Origin: JASFWK01 sp050049355
GTDB lineage: Bacteria > Chloroflexota > Anaerolineae > B4-G1 > DUEL01
Reading direction: 5' to 3'
NCBI GenBank assembly: GCA_050049355.1
Contig: JASFWK010000143.1
Span: forward strand, 1-5,028
Length of the DNA stretch: 5,028 bases
Under the pieces are notes generated by a model, which saw nothing but the letters and a program-made list of their open reading frames with translations, was not told where the DNA came from and did no database searches. The position numbers and the translations under genes are program-made. Positions within the stretch are counted from its first letter, which is position 1. Each line of letters begins with the position of its first letter. This document shows positions 1 to 5,028 of this stretch, piece after piece.

Positions 1-1131
1 CCGCTTGTGCGCAATGCGCTGGAGTCGGCACGGTTTGGGGACCCCGCCCCCTTCCGGTTTCCAACCAAGCATCAGACGCGGAGCGTGGAGTGCTTCGACC
101 CACAGGTTGAGCAACTCGACGCGGAGCAGCTCATCAGGCTGGGCGAGGAGATCGTCGAAAAGGTTGAGTCCTACGATTCTGAGCTCCAAGTCGAGGTTTC
201 CGTCAACAGGTCTGTTGAGGAGATTCGCCTGTTGAACACGAGTGGCCTGCAGGTTGAGGATCGCCGAACCTCCTTTGAGATCTCCGTGGAGGTCACGCGT
301 GCACGCGAAGGCGATATCCTGGTCGTCTACGACGCAGCCTCCTCGCGTCGGAGGGAGGATGTGGATGGTCTTGCATTGGCCGGCCGCATCATCCAACGAC
401 TGCGCTGGGCCGAGGTGATTGCTGAGAGCCCCTCAAGGGCTATGCCGGTGGTCTTCACCCCTCGGGGCACACTGGTGTTGCTCCTGCCGCTCACTCTGGG
501 GTTGAATGGGCGGCTTGTCTATATGGGTACCTCGCCCTTGGGTGACAGGTTGGGGCAGGTGGCCTTCGATCAGAGGTTGACGCTTGTCGACAACGGGTGT
601 CTGGACTTTGCCTCGCGATCGGCACCCTACGACGATGAGGGCATTTCCACGGCGGAAAAGCACCTGATTGAGGAGGGGGTCGTCCGTCAGTTCCTCTACG
701 ACCTGAGGACGGCTGCGCAGGCGGAAACCCAGCCCACGGGCAACGGGTTCAAGTTCGGTGGGCTTTTCGGCGGTGGTGGGTTTCGCCGGCCGCCGGGCGT
801 GACGCCTGCCACCTGGCTCGTCCCACCGGGCGACCGAAGTCTAGAAGAGATCCTGGGTGAACTCGACGAAGCGTTGCTCGTCGAGCAGGTGATTGGCCTG
901 GGGCAAGGAAACATCCTCGCTGGTGAGTTCTCCAACAACGTCTCCGTGGGATTCCTGGTGCGCAAGGGCGAGATCGTGGGGCGGGTGAAGAACACCATGA
1001 TCGCTGGCAACGTCTACGATCTCATGGGGGAGAAACTGATCGCCCTAAGCGATCGCGCCGAGTGGGTCTACGGGATACTCCGAGCGCCTGCCGTGGCTGT
1101 AGACGGCGTGAGCGTCATCGGCAGGGGGTAG
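1..1131 (+). CDS. TldE/PmbA-type subunit of TldD/TldE metalloprotease (5' partial)
   Basis: This is the C-terminal part of a TldD/PmbA-superfamily protein. The reading frame is open from base 1, and the family normally has about 70-80 more residues upstream, so the GTG at 7 is probably internal. Numbering residues from that GTG: the middle beta region 'LLNTSGLQVEDRR' is at 75-87, 'APYDDEG' at 206-212, 'TGNGF' at 244-248, and the C-terminal signature 'GEFSNNVSVGF...GEIVGRVKNTMIAGNVYDLM' at about 306-340. Where TldD proteins carry the zinc motif HExxxH, this one reads 'LLLPLTLGLNG' (158-168), with no His-Glu pair. It is therefore the non-catalytic E-type subunit. In characterised systems TldE pairs with TldD in a cytoplasmic heterodimer that degrades or matures peptides (microcin B17 leader removal, CcdA turnover). 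A tldD gene just upstream, outside the window, is an inference. The segment after TGNG is rich in Gly and Phe (249-259), which is unusual. It converges on the GH1 gene with an 8-bp gap. Confidence 0.9.
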   Translation, partial: PLVRNALESARFGDPAPFRFPTKHQTRSVECFDPQVEQLDAEQLIRLGEEIVEKVESYDSELQVEVSVNRSVEEIRLLNTSGLQVEDRRTSFEISVEVTRAREGDILVVYDAASSRRREDVDGLALAGRIIQRLRWAEVIAESPSRAMPVVFTPRGTLVLLLPLTLGLNGRLVYMGTSPLGDRLGQVAFDQRLTLVDNGCLDFASRSAPYDDEGISTAEKHLIEEGVVRQFLYDLRTAAQAETQPTGNGFKFGGLFGGGGFRRPPGVTPATWLVPPGDRSLEEILGELDEALLVEQVIGLGQGNILAGEFSNNVSVGFLVRKGEIVGRVKNTMIAGNVYDLMGEKLIALSDRAEWVYGILRAPAVAVDGVSVIGRG

Positions 1132-1145
1132 GTGGATATCTACCC
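1126..1145. terminator. Hairpin spanning two convergent stop codons
   Basis: GGGTAG (1126-1131) and CTACCC (1140-1145) are a perfect 6-bp inverted repeat. On the + transcript the stem can extend by a G-U and a U-A pair to 8 bp, leaving a GGAT loop. The left arm holds the TAG stop of the tldE-like gene, and the right arm holds the complement of the TAG stop of the GH1 gene. Neither side has a clear T-run, so it is not a classical intrinsic terminator. It may act as a bidirectional transcript-end hairpin, or it may be a by-product of two similar gene ends. Confidence 0.35.
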
Positions 1146-2465
1146 TGGCAGCAGCACCGGACGCAGTTCGGGTGCGTATTCGTCGATCACCTGGGGCGTG
1201 ATTGCATTAGCCCGGCAGATATCTCGGTAGAGGTAGGCCGACCTGCGGGGGGTGCGCACTTGGGTCTCCGGATTTAGCTCGATCAGGCCGAAACGGAGCG
1301 TCCACCCCTCGGTCCATTCGAAGTTGTCCACCAGTGTCCAGTGGTAATAGCCCATCACCGGGTGACACGCCTGAATGACCTGCCACACCTCGTGCAGATG
1401 GGTGAGGATGAACCGGGGGCGCTGGTCGTCGTCGGCGTCGGGGATGCCATTCTCGGTGATGTAGATAGGCAACTCCAGCCGGGCCAGCCGCCGCAGGCAG
1501 CGGCTTATTCCCTGTGGATAGAACTCTCCGTATCCTCCGTCCAGGAGTTCCGCGTCCTCGTCGTGGAACCTGCGGCCGAATAGCTCTTGGCGGTGTCGCC
1601 GATCGAAGGCCACGACGTCCCGAGTGTAGTAGTTGAGGCCCACCCAATCGAGGGTATTGCGCAGACGCCAGGCCAAGCCGAGACCCAGGGGCGGGCTCCA
1701 GAGCCCCCGGGTGACGGGAGTCAAGAAGGTCTTGTTGTAGGCCCGGTCCTGCCAGCCGGAGACCCACCGGTCGAGGATGGAGCGGGGATTGGCAGGGTCG
1801 AGGATGCGGATGTTGTGAGCGAACCCCACCCGCGCCTCCGACTGAGTCTCATGGATGCGCCGGTAGGCAGCAGCGTGAGCCCGCATCAGGTTGCGCCCCA
1901 CCCGCATCGCTGCCCGCATGTCCTGTTTGCCTGGTGGCCAGATGCCTTCAATGTAGCCCTGAAAAGCCATGATATTGGGCTCGTTGATCGTGCACCAGAG
2001 ATCACAGAACTCCCCCAGTGCCTCCACAACCCGGGCGACGTACTGCTCGAAGAGAGGGGTCGCGCGGGGGGTCTCCCAGCCACCCTGCTCGGCGAACCAC
2101 AAAGGCGCGCTGAAGTGATGGAGGGTGACCATCGGCTCGATCTCGCGCTTCCTCAGCGCCCGGAGCATCTCTCGATAGCGCATCAGTGCAGCGTCATCGA
2201 AGCGCCCCTCCTCTGGCTCGATACGGGACCACTCTACCGATAATCGGTGGGCGTTCTGACCCAGTTCGGCGGCCCGGTCGAAATCCTCCTCCGCCCGCTC
2301 CCACCAGTTGCAGGCCAGGCCGGAGCGGTCGTCCTGCTTGATGTGTCCCTGCTTCTGTTCCCAGGCCCACCAGTCGTTGTTGGTGTTAGTTCCCTCTACC
2401 TGGTGGGAGGAAGTGGCTGTGCCCCACCTGAAGTCGGATGGGAAATGAAATGTGGCTTCTGGCAT
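1140..2465 (-). CDS. GH1 beta-glycosidase (beta-glucosidase-like)
   Basis: This complete 441-residue protein is a glycoside hydrolase family 1 enzyme: a single (beta/alpha)8 barrel that retains anomeric configuration while cleaving beta-linked glucosides, galactosides or related sugars. The family hallmarks appear in order. 'FRWGTATSSHQVEG' (12-25) has the sugar-binding Gln22. 'LSVEWSRIEPEEG' is at 75-87, and 'TLHHF' (114-118) has His117. 'TINEP' (159-163) carries the acid/base Glu162. 'LNYYTRD' is at 277-283, and 'YITENG' (335-340) carries the nucleophile Glu338. 'HWTLVDNFEWTEGW' (375-388) has the glycone-binding Trp376, Glu383 and Trp384. Length is normal for the family (about 440-470), and no signal peptide is present, so it acts in the cytoplasm. 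The ATG is preceded by AGGAAGGGGAGG, with AGGA 8 nt away. It follows the solute-binding lipoprotein gene by 33 bp on the same strand and should be its operon partner. GH1 members differ widely in substrate, so the exact sugar cannot be read from the sequence. Confidence 0.95.
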   Translation of the reverse strand: MPEATFHFPSDFRWGTATSSHQVEGTNTNNDWWAWEQKQGHIKQDDRSGLACNWWERAEEDFDRAAELGQNAHRLSVEWSRIEPEEGRFDDAALMRYREMLRALRKREIEPMVTLHHFSAPLWFAEQGGWETPRATPLFEQYVARVVEALGEFCDLWCTINEPNIMAFQGYIEGIWPPGKQDMRAAMRVGRNLMRAHAAAYRRIHETQSEARVGFAHNIRILDPANPRSILDRWVSGWQDRAYNKTFLTPVTRGLWSPPLGLGLAWRLRNTLDWVGLNYYTRDVVAFDRRHRQELFGRRFHDEDAELLDGGYGEFYPQGISRCLRRLARLELPIYITENGIPDADDDQRPRFILTHLHEVWQVIQACHPVMGYYHWTLVDNFEWTEGWTLRFGLIELNPETQVRTPRRSAYLYRDICRANAITPQVIDEYAPELRPVLLPG

Positions 2466-2477
2466 CCTCCCCTTCCT
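2466..2477 (-). promoter_or_regulatory. Ribosome binding site of the GH1 gene
   Basis: Read on the minus strand, AGGAAGGGGAGG runs straight into the ATG at 2465. The AGGA element (2477-2474) lies 8 nt from the start codon, a normal spacing. The purine run between the lipoprotein stop and this start implies separate ribosome loading on a shared mRNA. Confidence 0.6.
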
Positions 2478-2498
2478 CTTGTCTGTGTCTGTTGATCC

Positions 2499-4460
2499 CT
2501 AGCGCTCCAGTCCCAGCGATTCGATGTTCCATAGTTCGCTGTCTTCGGATGTGTCGAGTGTGAAACCTGTCACGCCTGGCCGCGTGAGGGCGATACGTAC
2601 CCACCAAAACAGCGGAAGGTCGGGCAGCTGCTCGGAGAAGATGCGCTGGGCGTCTTCGTGCCAGGTCTCGTGCTCACGAGTTCCTGGCAGGGCTGCCAGC
2701 GCCGCCCGACATGCCTGGTCGTATTCCTCGTTGGAGAAACCAGCGATGTTGAACGTCCCCCACTCCTCCCGATCGGGAATTTGCTCAGTCAGGTAGAGAT
2801 TGCAGGGCGGCTCCACTCCGTTGAACCAGTGGAATAGAGCCAAGTCGAACTGCCGACCCATGAGGGGCCCTTGAGGACCATCGGCCAAGAAGTCCTCAAG
2901 GGGCACGTGGACCAGGTCCGCTTGGATACCGCAGTCGGCCAGGTTGGAGCGAATAATGCGCGCGATTGCATCCTGTTGTCGGTCGTCCGAGACCAACAGC
3001 AGTTCCACGCGGAACGGAATGCCATTGCGCACGCCTCCGACGCCGTCGGCTTCTACCACCCCATCCTCGTCCTCATCCACCCACCCCATTTCCGCCAGCA
3101 GGGCCTGTCCGGCCCGGGGATCGTACTCCCACTGGGTCACTTCATCGTCAGCGAAGAGAGGGTGTTCGGTCGGGACGTAGGCATGGGCGATCTGTCCCAA
3201 TCCAAAGGTCACCTCGTCCACCAATGTCTGGCGGTCGATGCAGTGGGCGATGGCTTGGCGGACCTGTGCATCTCTGAAGAAGTCGGGCCGGCTGTATTCT
3301 GGCACCGGATTGATCCCGAATTCCAAGTGCTCCCAAAGGGGGCTGGGCGAGGCGACCAGGTTGAGGAGACCCTCCTCTTGGGCAGCTGCCAGTAACGGGG
3401 TGATCTCACCCAGTTCCCCGTGCAGCCGACCCAGTTGCCCGTCCCTCACCAGGCCTATGTCGCACTTGCCGGACAGGAACATGGCAACGAGTCCATGGAC
3501 GTCGTCGGCGAAGCGTACCACGACGCGCTCGACCCGGGGCAGGCCCTCGTCCGCGCGGAAGTAAGTCGGATTTCGCTCCAGAGAGATATGGTCTCCTTCC
3601 ACCCACTCGGTGATAACGAACGGTCCCCATCCAAGGGGTTCACGGTTGCTCTCAGGGCTCATCAGCAGGTCGGCGGCGGTGTAGTCGAGTTGCTCCTGCC
3701 ATAGATGGCGCGGCAGCGGACTGAAGAGATTCAGGGCGTAGAGGTTCTCCACGTATCCGGGGATTCCTGTCCAGACCACCGTGCGCTCCCCAGCAGCGAT
3801 GTAGGAGGCGGTCAGGCCGCAGAGGTCTCTCGTCGGTAGGGCGAGGCCAGCGAGGCTGGAGGAGGGTGTGGCTGAATCGCACGCCATTTCATAGCTGTAC
3901 ACGGAGTCGTCGGCGGTCACCGGTTCGCCATCTGACCAGGAAACCCCCTCGAGCAGCTGGTAGGATACAACCATCTGCTCCATCTCGATAGGGGTAGTGC
4001 CGTCGAAAGTCACCACGCAGTCGGGGTCGTCTGCGTCCCGGCAGGTGTGTGCGGAAAAGACCTGAACTCCTTCCTCAAGTTCCACTACGTGGTCCGTAAT
4101 GTCCACCACTCGATCCCCTGCCTGAACTGTGACGGGATCGAAGTATGCATCCCCGTACTCCAGGTCGGGCAGCCTCTCCAAGATGACTGGTTGGAACTCG
4201 TGGGAGCGGCTGTCGATGGGGCCGTCGTAGATGGCCTCCAGCACGTGACGGGCGGTCGGCGAACCCCCATAGAGGTATAGGGTCTCCGGCTCTGTGTCCT
4301 GGCAGATGGTCAGGGTGGATGGCTGGGGGGACGGGGGAGGGGGCGTGGCGGTCACCACCACGGTGGGGCCGGGCACCTCGACCCGTTCCACCGTCGCGGT
4401 GCAGCCAGCCAGCAGCGACCCCAACACTATCAGTGACAAAGCGACCTTAGTTCGCCTCAT
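2499..4460 (-). CDS. ABC-transporter solute-binding lipoprotein, family 5 (SBP_bac_5)
   Basis: This complete 653-residue protein is an extracytoplasmic solute-binding lipoprotein of the DppA/OppA (family 5) fold. It begins with a short basic and hydrophobic signal ending in the lipobox LLAGC, with lipidation at Cys20. A Val/Pro-rich tether follows (about 28-48, including PPPPSPQP). Family features include 'LLEGVSWSDGEPVTADDSVYSYEM' (169-192), 'LGWGPFVITEWVEGDHISLERNPTYFR' (276-302), 'VRQAIAHCIDRQTLV' (400-414) and 'ALLAEMGWVDEDEDG' (453-467). The C-terminal lobe contains 'WGTFNIAGFSNEEYD' (567-581). It is longer than typical members (about 520-600) because of an inserted stretch near 100-165. 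Ten cysteines besides Cys20 could form disulfides. Family 5 proteins bind peptides, nickel complexes or oligosaccharides. The GH1 gene 33 bp downstream favours a sugar ligand, but this is inference. Permease and ATPase genes are not adjacent in the window. The ATG is fixed by AGGAGG 8 nt upstream and a strong promoter. Confidence 0.93.
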   Translation of the reverse strand: MRRTKVALSLIVLGSLLAGCTATVERVEVPGPTVVVTATPPPPSPQPSTLTICQDTEPETLYLYGGSPTARHVLEAIYDGPIDSRSHEFQPVILERLPDLEYGDAYFDPVTVQAGDRVVDITDHVVELEEGVQVFSAHTCRDADDPDCVVTFDGTTPIEMEQMVVSYQLLEGVSWSDGEPVTADDSVYSYEMACDSATPSSSLAGLALPTRDLCGLTASYIAAGERTVVWTGIPGYVENLYALNLFSPLPRHLWQEQLDYTAADLLMSPESNREPLGWGPFVITEWVEGDHISLERNPTYFRADEGLPRVERVVVRFADDVHGLVAMFLSGKCDIGLVRDGQLGRLHGELGEITPLLAAAQEEGLLNLVASPSPLWEHLEFGINPVPEYSRPDFFRDAQVRQAIAHCIDRQTLVDEVTFGLGQIAHAYVPTEHPLFADDEVTQWEYDPRAGQALLAEMGWVDEDEDGVVEADGVGGVRNGIPFRVELLLVSDDRQQDAIARIIRSNLADCGIQADLVHVPLEDFLADGPQGPLMGRQFDLALFHWFNGVEPPCNLYLTEQIPDREEWGTFNIAGFSNEEYDQACRAALAALPGTREHETWHEDAQRIFSEQLPDLPLFWWVRIALTRPGVTGFTLDTSEDSELWNIESLGLER

Positions 4461-4468
4461 CGGACACT

Positions 4469-4474
4469 CCTCCT
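4469..4474 (-). promoter_or_regulatory. Ribosome binding site of the lipoprotein gene
   Basis: CCTCCT on the + strand is AGGAGG on the minus strand, a full anti-16S match. It sits 8 nt before the ATG at 4460. This settles the start codon and implies efficient translation. Confidence 0.85.
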
Positions 4475-4496
4475 GTGATTCCGTAGATGCTGTAAG

Positions 4497-4524
4497 ATTA
4501 TACCTGTTGCGGCAGGGAAGTCAA
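4497..4524 (-). promoter_or_regulatory. Sigma-70-type promoter of the lipoprotein-GH1 operon
   Basis: On the minus strand, TTGACT (4524-4519) is followed by a 16-bp spacer and a perfect TATAAT (4502-4497). Transcription would start near 4490, giving a leader of about 30 nt that includes the AGGAGG site. Only one base deviates from the consensus hexamers. A promoter this close to consensus is more often repressed than activated, which bears on how the upstream 16-bp motif works. Confidence 0.8.
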
Positions 4525-4537
4525 TGGGGTATGTATT

Positions 4538-4553
4538 TGTCACGTTGCCGCCA
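4538..4553 (-). promoter_or_regulatory. 16-bp putative operator, copy 1 (lipoprotein promoter side)
   Basis: The minus strand reads TGGCGGCAACGTGACA. It lies 13 nt upstream of the -35 box and 35 nt upstream of the -10 box of the lipoprotein promoter. It matches copy 2 at 15 of 16 positions, in inverted orientation. The inner part, CAACGTGA, is a partial dyad around ACGT, as expected for a dimeric regulator. Confidence 0.5.
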
Positions 4554-4694
4554 GGATCCGATAGTCGGTTCTCGCGCAGCTCTCCCCTACTGCCGGGAGG
4601 CAGGCCTTGGCGAAAGCCTACCAGCGCCGGACGAACCAGCAATTGATGATCGCTGACAGGTATAGGTTCTGACCGTAGCACCACTGTCAATCTT

Positions 4695-4710
4695 TGGCGG
4701 TAACGTGACA
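4695..4710 (+). promoter_or_regulatory. 16-bp putative operator, copy 2 (SLOG promoter side)
   Basis: The plus strand reads TGGCGGTAACGTGACA. It ends 12 nt before the proposed -35 box and 35 nt before the proposed -10 box of the divergent SLOG promoter. Its core GTAACGTGAC is an imperfect palindrome (GTnACGTnAC). It is the inverted partner of copy 1, with centres 157 bp apart. Confidence 0.5.
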
Positions 4711-4722
4711 CTCATGATTTGC

Positions 4723-4751
4723 TTGCTTTCTCATTTCTATTACGGTACACT
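4723..4751 (+). promoter_or_regulatory. Candidate promoter of the SLOG gene
   Basis: TTGCTT (4723-4728), a 17-bp spacer and TACACT (4746-4751) form a moderate sigma-70-type match, in a locally AT-rich stretch. Transcription would start near 4758, giving a leader of about 60 nt. GGTAC (4744-4748) and GTACC (4762-4766) form a small inverted repeat that overlaps the -10 box and the predicted start, a position where a repressor could bind. The hexamers are weaker than in the opposite promoter. The call gains support from the matching distance to the 16-bp motif. Confidence 0.5.
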
Positions 4752-4808
4752 TTGCGAGACGGTACCCTCGCTGGTGTGCCCCAGATGGATGGGGGGGATC
4801 AGGTTGAC

Positions 4809-4813
4809 GGAGG
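4809..4813 (+). promoter_or_regulatory. Ribosome binding site of the SLOG gene
   Basis: GGAGG lies 1 nt before the ATG at 4815 and 4 nt before the ATG at 4818. The spacing favours 4818 as the start. An in-frame ATG at 4785 has no comparable site in front of it. Confidence 0.6.
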
Positions 4814-4817
4814 TATG

Positions 4818-5028
4818 ATGAGGAGAGCAGAGCGTAGGCCGATCGTCGCTGTCATCGGCGGTTCGTTGGCCACGCCTCCGGAGACAGAAGCAGCAGAGAT
4901 TGTCGGCCGAAGATTAGCCGAGGGCGGCGCAGTGCTGGTATGCGGCGGTCGGGGAGGTGTGATGGAGGCTGCCTGTCGCGGAGCCAAAGCGTCGGAGGGG
5001 CTTACCATAGGTATCCTGCCCGGTGCCG
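4818..5028 (+). CDS. TIGR00725-like SLOG/LOG-superfamily protein (3' partial)
   Basis: Seventy codons are visible before the window ends. The translation opens with a short basic stretch, then 'RPIVAVIGGS' (a Rossmann-type beta strand and glycine turn), 'AAEIVGRRLAEGGAVLVCGGRGGVMEAACRGA' and 'GLTIGILPGA'. The pair 'GGRGGVMEAA' and 'GILPG' is characteristic of the SLOG superfamily. That superfamily includes LOG-type cytokinin-activating phosphoribohydrolases, DprA and the uncharacterised TIGR00725 proteins. The closest resemblance is to TIGR00725. LOG enzymes have 'PGGxGTxxE', and that region would fall beyond the window edge, so an enzymatic role cannot be judged. The family is thought to bind nucleotides or nucleotide-derived ligands. 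The start at 4818 is chosen from GGAGG spacing, with 4815 and 4785 as alternatives. The gene is divergent from the lipoprotein operon. Confidence 0.85.
   Translation, partial: MRRAERRPIVAVIGGSLATPPETEAAEIVGRRLAEGGAVLVCGGRGGVMEAACRGAKASEGLTIGILPGA

Larger units (their letters stand above)
4461..4817. other. Divergent intergenic region
   Basis: These 357 bp separate the lipoprotein gene (-) from the SLOG gene (+). They hold two outward-facing promoters and an inverted pair of 16-bp motifs, described separately. Between the motifs are two small adjoining hairpins: CTGCC-GGGA-GGCAG (4590-4603), and AGGC...GCCT (4602-4619) with TT/AA inner pairs. There is also a short dyad, CCGA-TAG-TCGG (4558-4568). 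No riboswitch or tRNA consensus was recognised. The small open frames here overlap the promoters and show no family resemblance. Confidence 0.7.

Noticed and set aside
1584..1597. TTGGCGGTGTCGCC as a third copy of the 16-bp motif
   Set aside because: Only the first eight bases agree, and it is inside GH1 coding sequence.
1587..2243. 218-codon open frame on the + strand, antisense to the GH1 gene
   Set aside because: It lies wholly inside a gene with all GH1 hallmarks. Its translation shows no recognisable family and is rich in Pro, Gly, Val and Glu as expected for an antisense shadow in GC-rich DNA.
2871..3395. 174-codon open frame on the + strand, antisense to the lipoprotein gene
   Set aside because: It is fully covered by the confident family 5 coding sequence and has no ribosome binding site or family resemblance.
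4590..4619. Adjoining hairpins considered as a riboswitch or terminator
   Set aside because: No known riboswitch consensus was recognised on either strand, there is no T-run, and the hairpins lie outside both predicted transcripts.
4294..4656. 120-codon plus-strand frame over the lipoprotein start and intergenic region
   Set aside because: It is antisense to the signal peptide region and to the operon promoter, with no convincing start signal or homology.
4499..4664. Inverted 9-bp match ACAGGTATA (4656-4664) with TATACCTGT (4499-4507)
   Set aside because: A 9-bp match is readily expected by chance in a region this size, and one copy simply overlaps the -10 box.
4643..4666. TTGATG...TATAGG as a second plus-strand promoter
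   Set aside because: The spacer is only 12 bp, too short for a sigma-70-type promoter.
4457..4711. 84-codon minus-strand frame across the intergenic region
   Set aside because: It overlaps the strong promoter, the AGGAGG site and the start codon of the lipoprotein gene, and no domain is recognisable.

Overview
The window is GC-rich bacterial DNA with four genes, two of them cut by the window edges. Protein style suggests a member of the Chloroflexota (Anaerolineae-like). The family 5 solute-binding lipoprotein has a valine/proline-rich stretch after the lipobox and an extended N-terminal lobe. The GH1 enzyme has 'DWWAWEQ', 'TLHHF' and 'HWTLVDNFEW' blocks. The TldE protein has a truncated-looking zinc region. 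All three resemble proteins I associate with that phylum. This is recognition from memory, not a database result.

Layout from left to right. Positions 1-1131 (+) hold the C-terminal part of a TldE/PmbA-type protein that enters from upstream. It ends 8 bp before the end of a convergent gene. The short gap is the loop and inner stem of a hairpin whose two arms carry the two stop codons. Positions 1140-2465 (-) encode a complete GH1 beta-glycosidase with both catalytic glutamates. Positions 2499-4460 (-) encode a complete 653-residue ABC-transporter solute-binding lipoprotein of family 5. It lies 33 bp upstream of the GH1 gene on the same strand, so the two form a probable operon. A strong sigma-70-like promoter (TTGACT, 16 bp, TATAAT) and a textbook AGGAGG site precede the lipoprotein gene. 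After a 357-bp intergenic region, the start of a divergent TIGR00725/SLOG (LOG-like, Rossmann-type) gene begins near 4818 (+) and runs off the right edge.

Functionally, the central operon looks like an uptake-and-cleavage module. The lipoprotein would capture a ligand outside the membrane, plausibly an oligosaccharide or beta-glycoside given its partner. Permeases and ATPases encoded elsewhere would import it, and the cytoplasmic GH1 enzyme would hydrolyse it. No permease or ATPase gene is in the window.

The most interesting non-coding signal is a 16-bp motif, TGGCGGYAACGTGACA. It occurs once upstream of each divergent promoter, in the same orientation relative to its promoter and exactly 35 nt from each proposed -10 box. 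This suggests a shared regulator for the sugar operon and the SLOG gene. I found no CRISPR array, tRNA, rRNA, transposase or clearly new multi-gene system.
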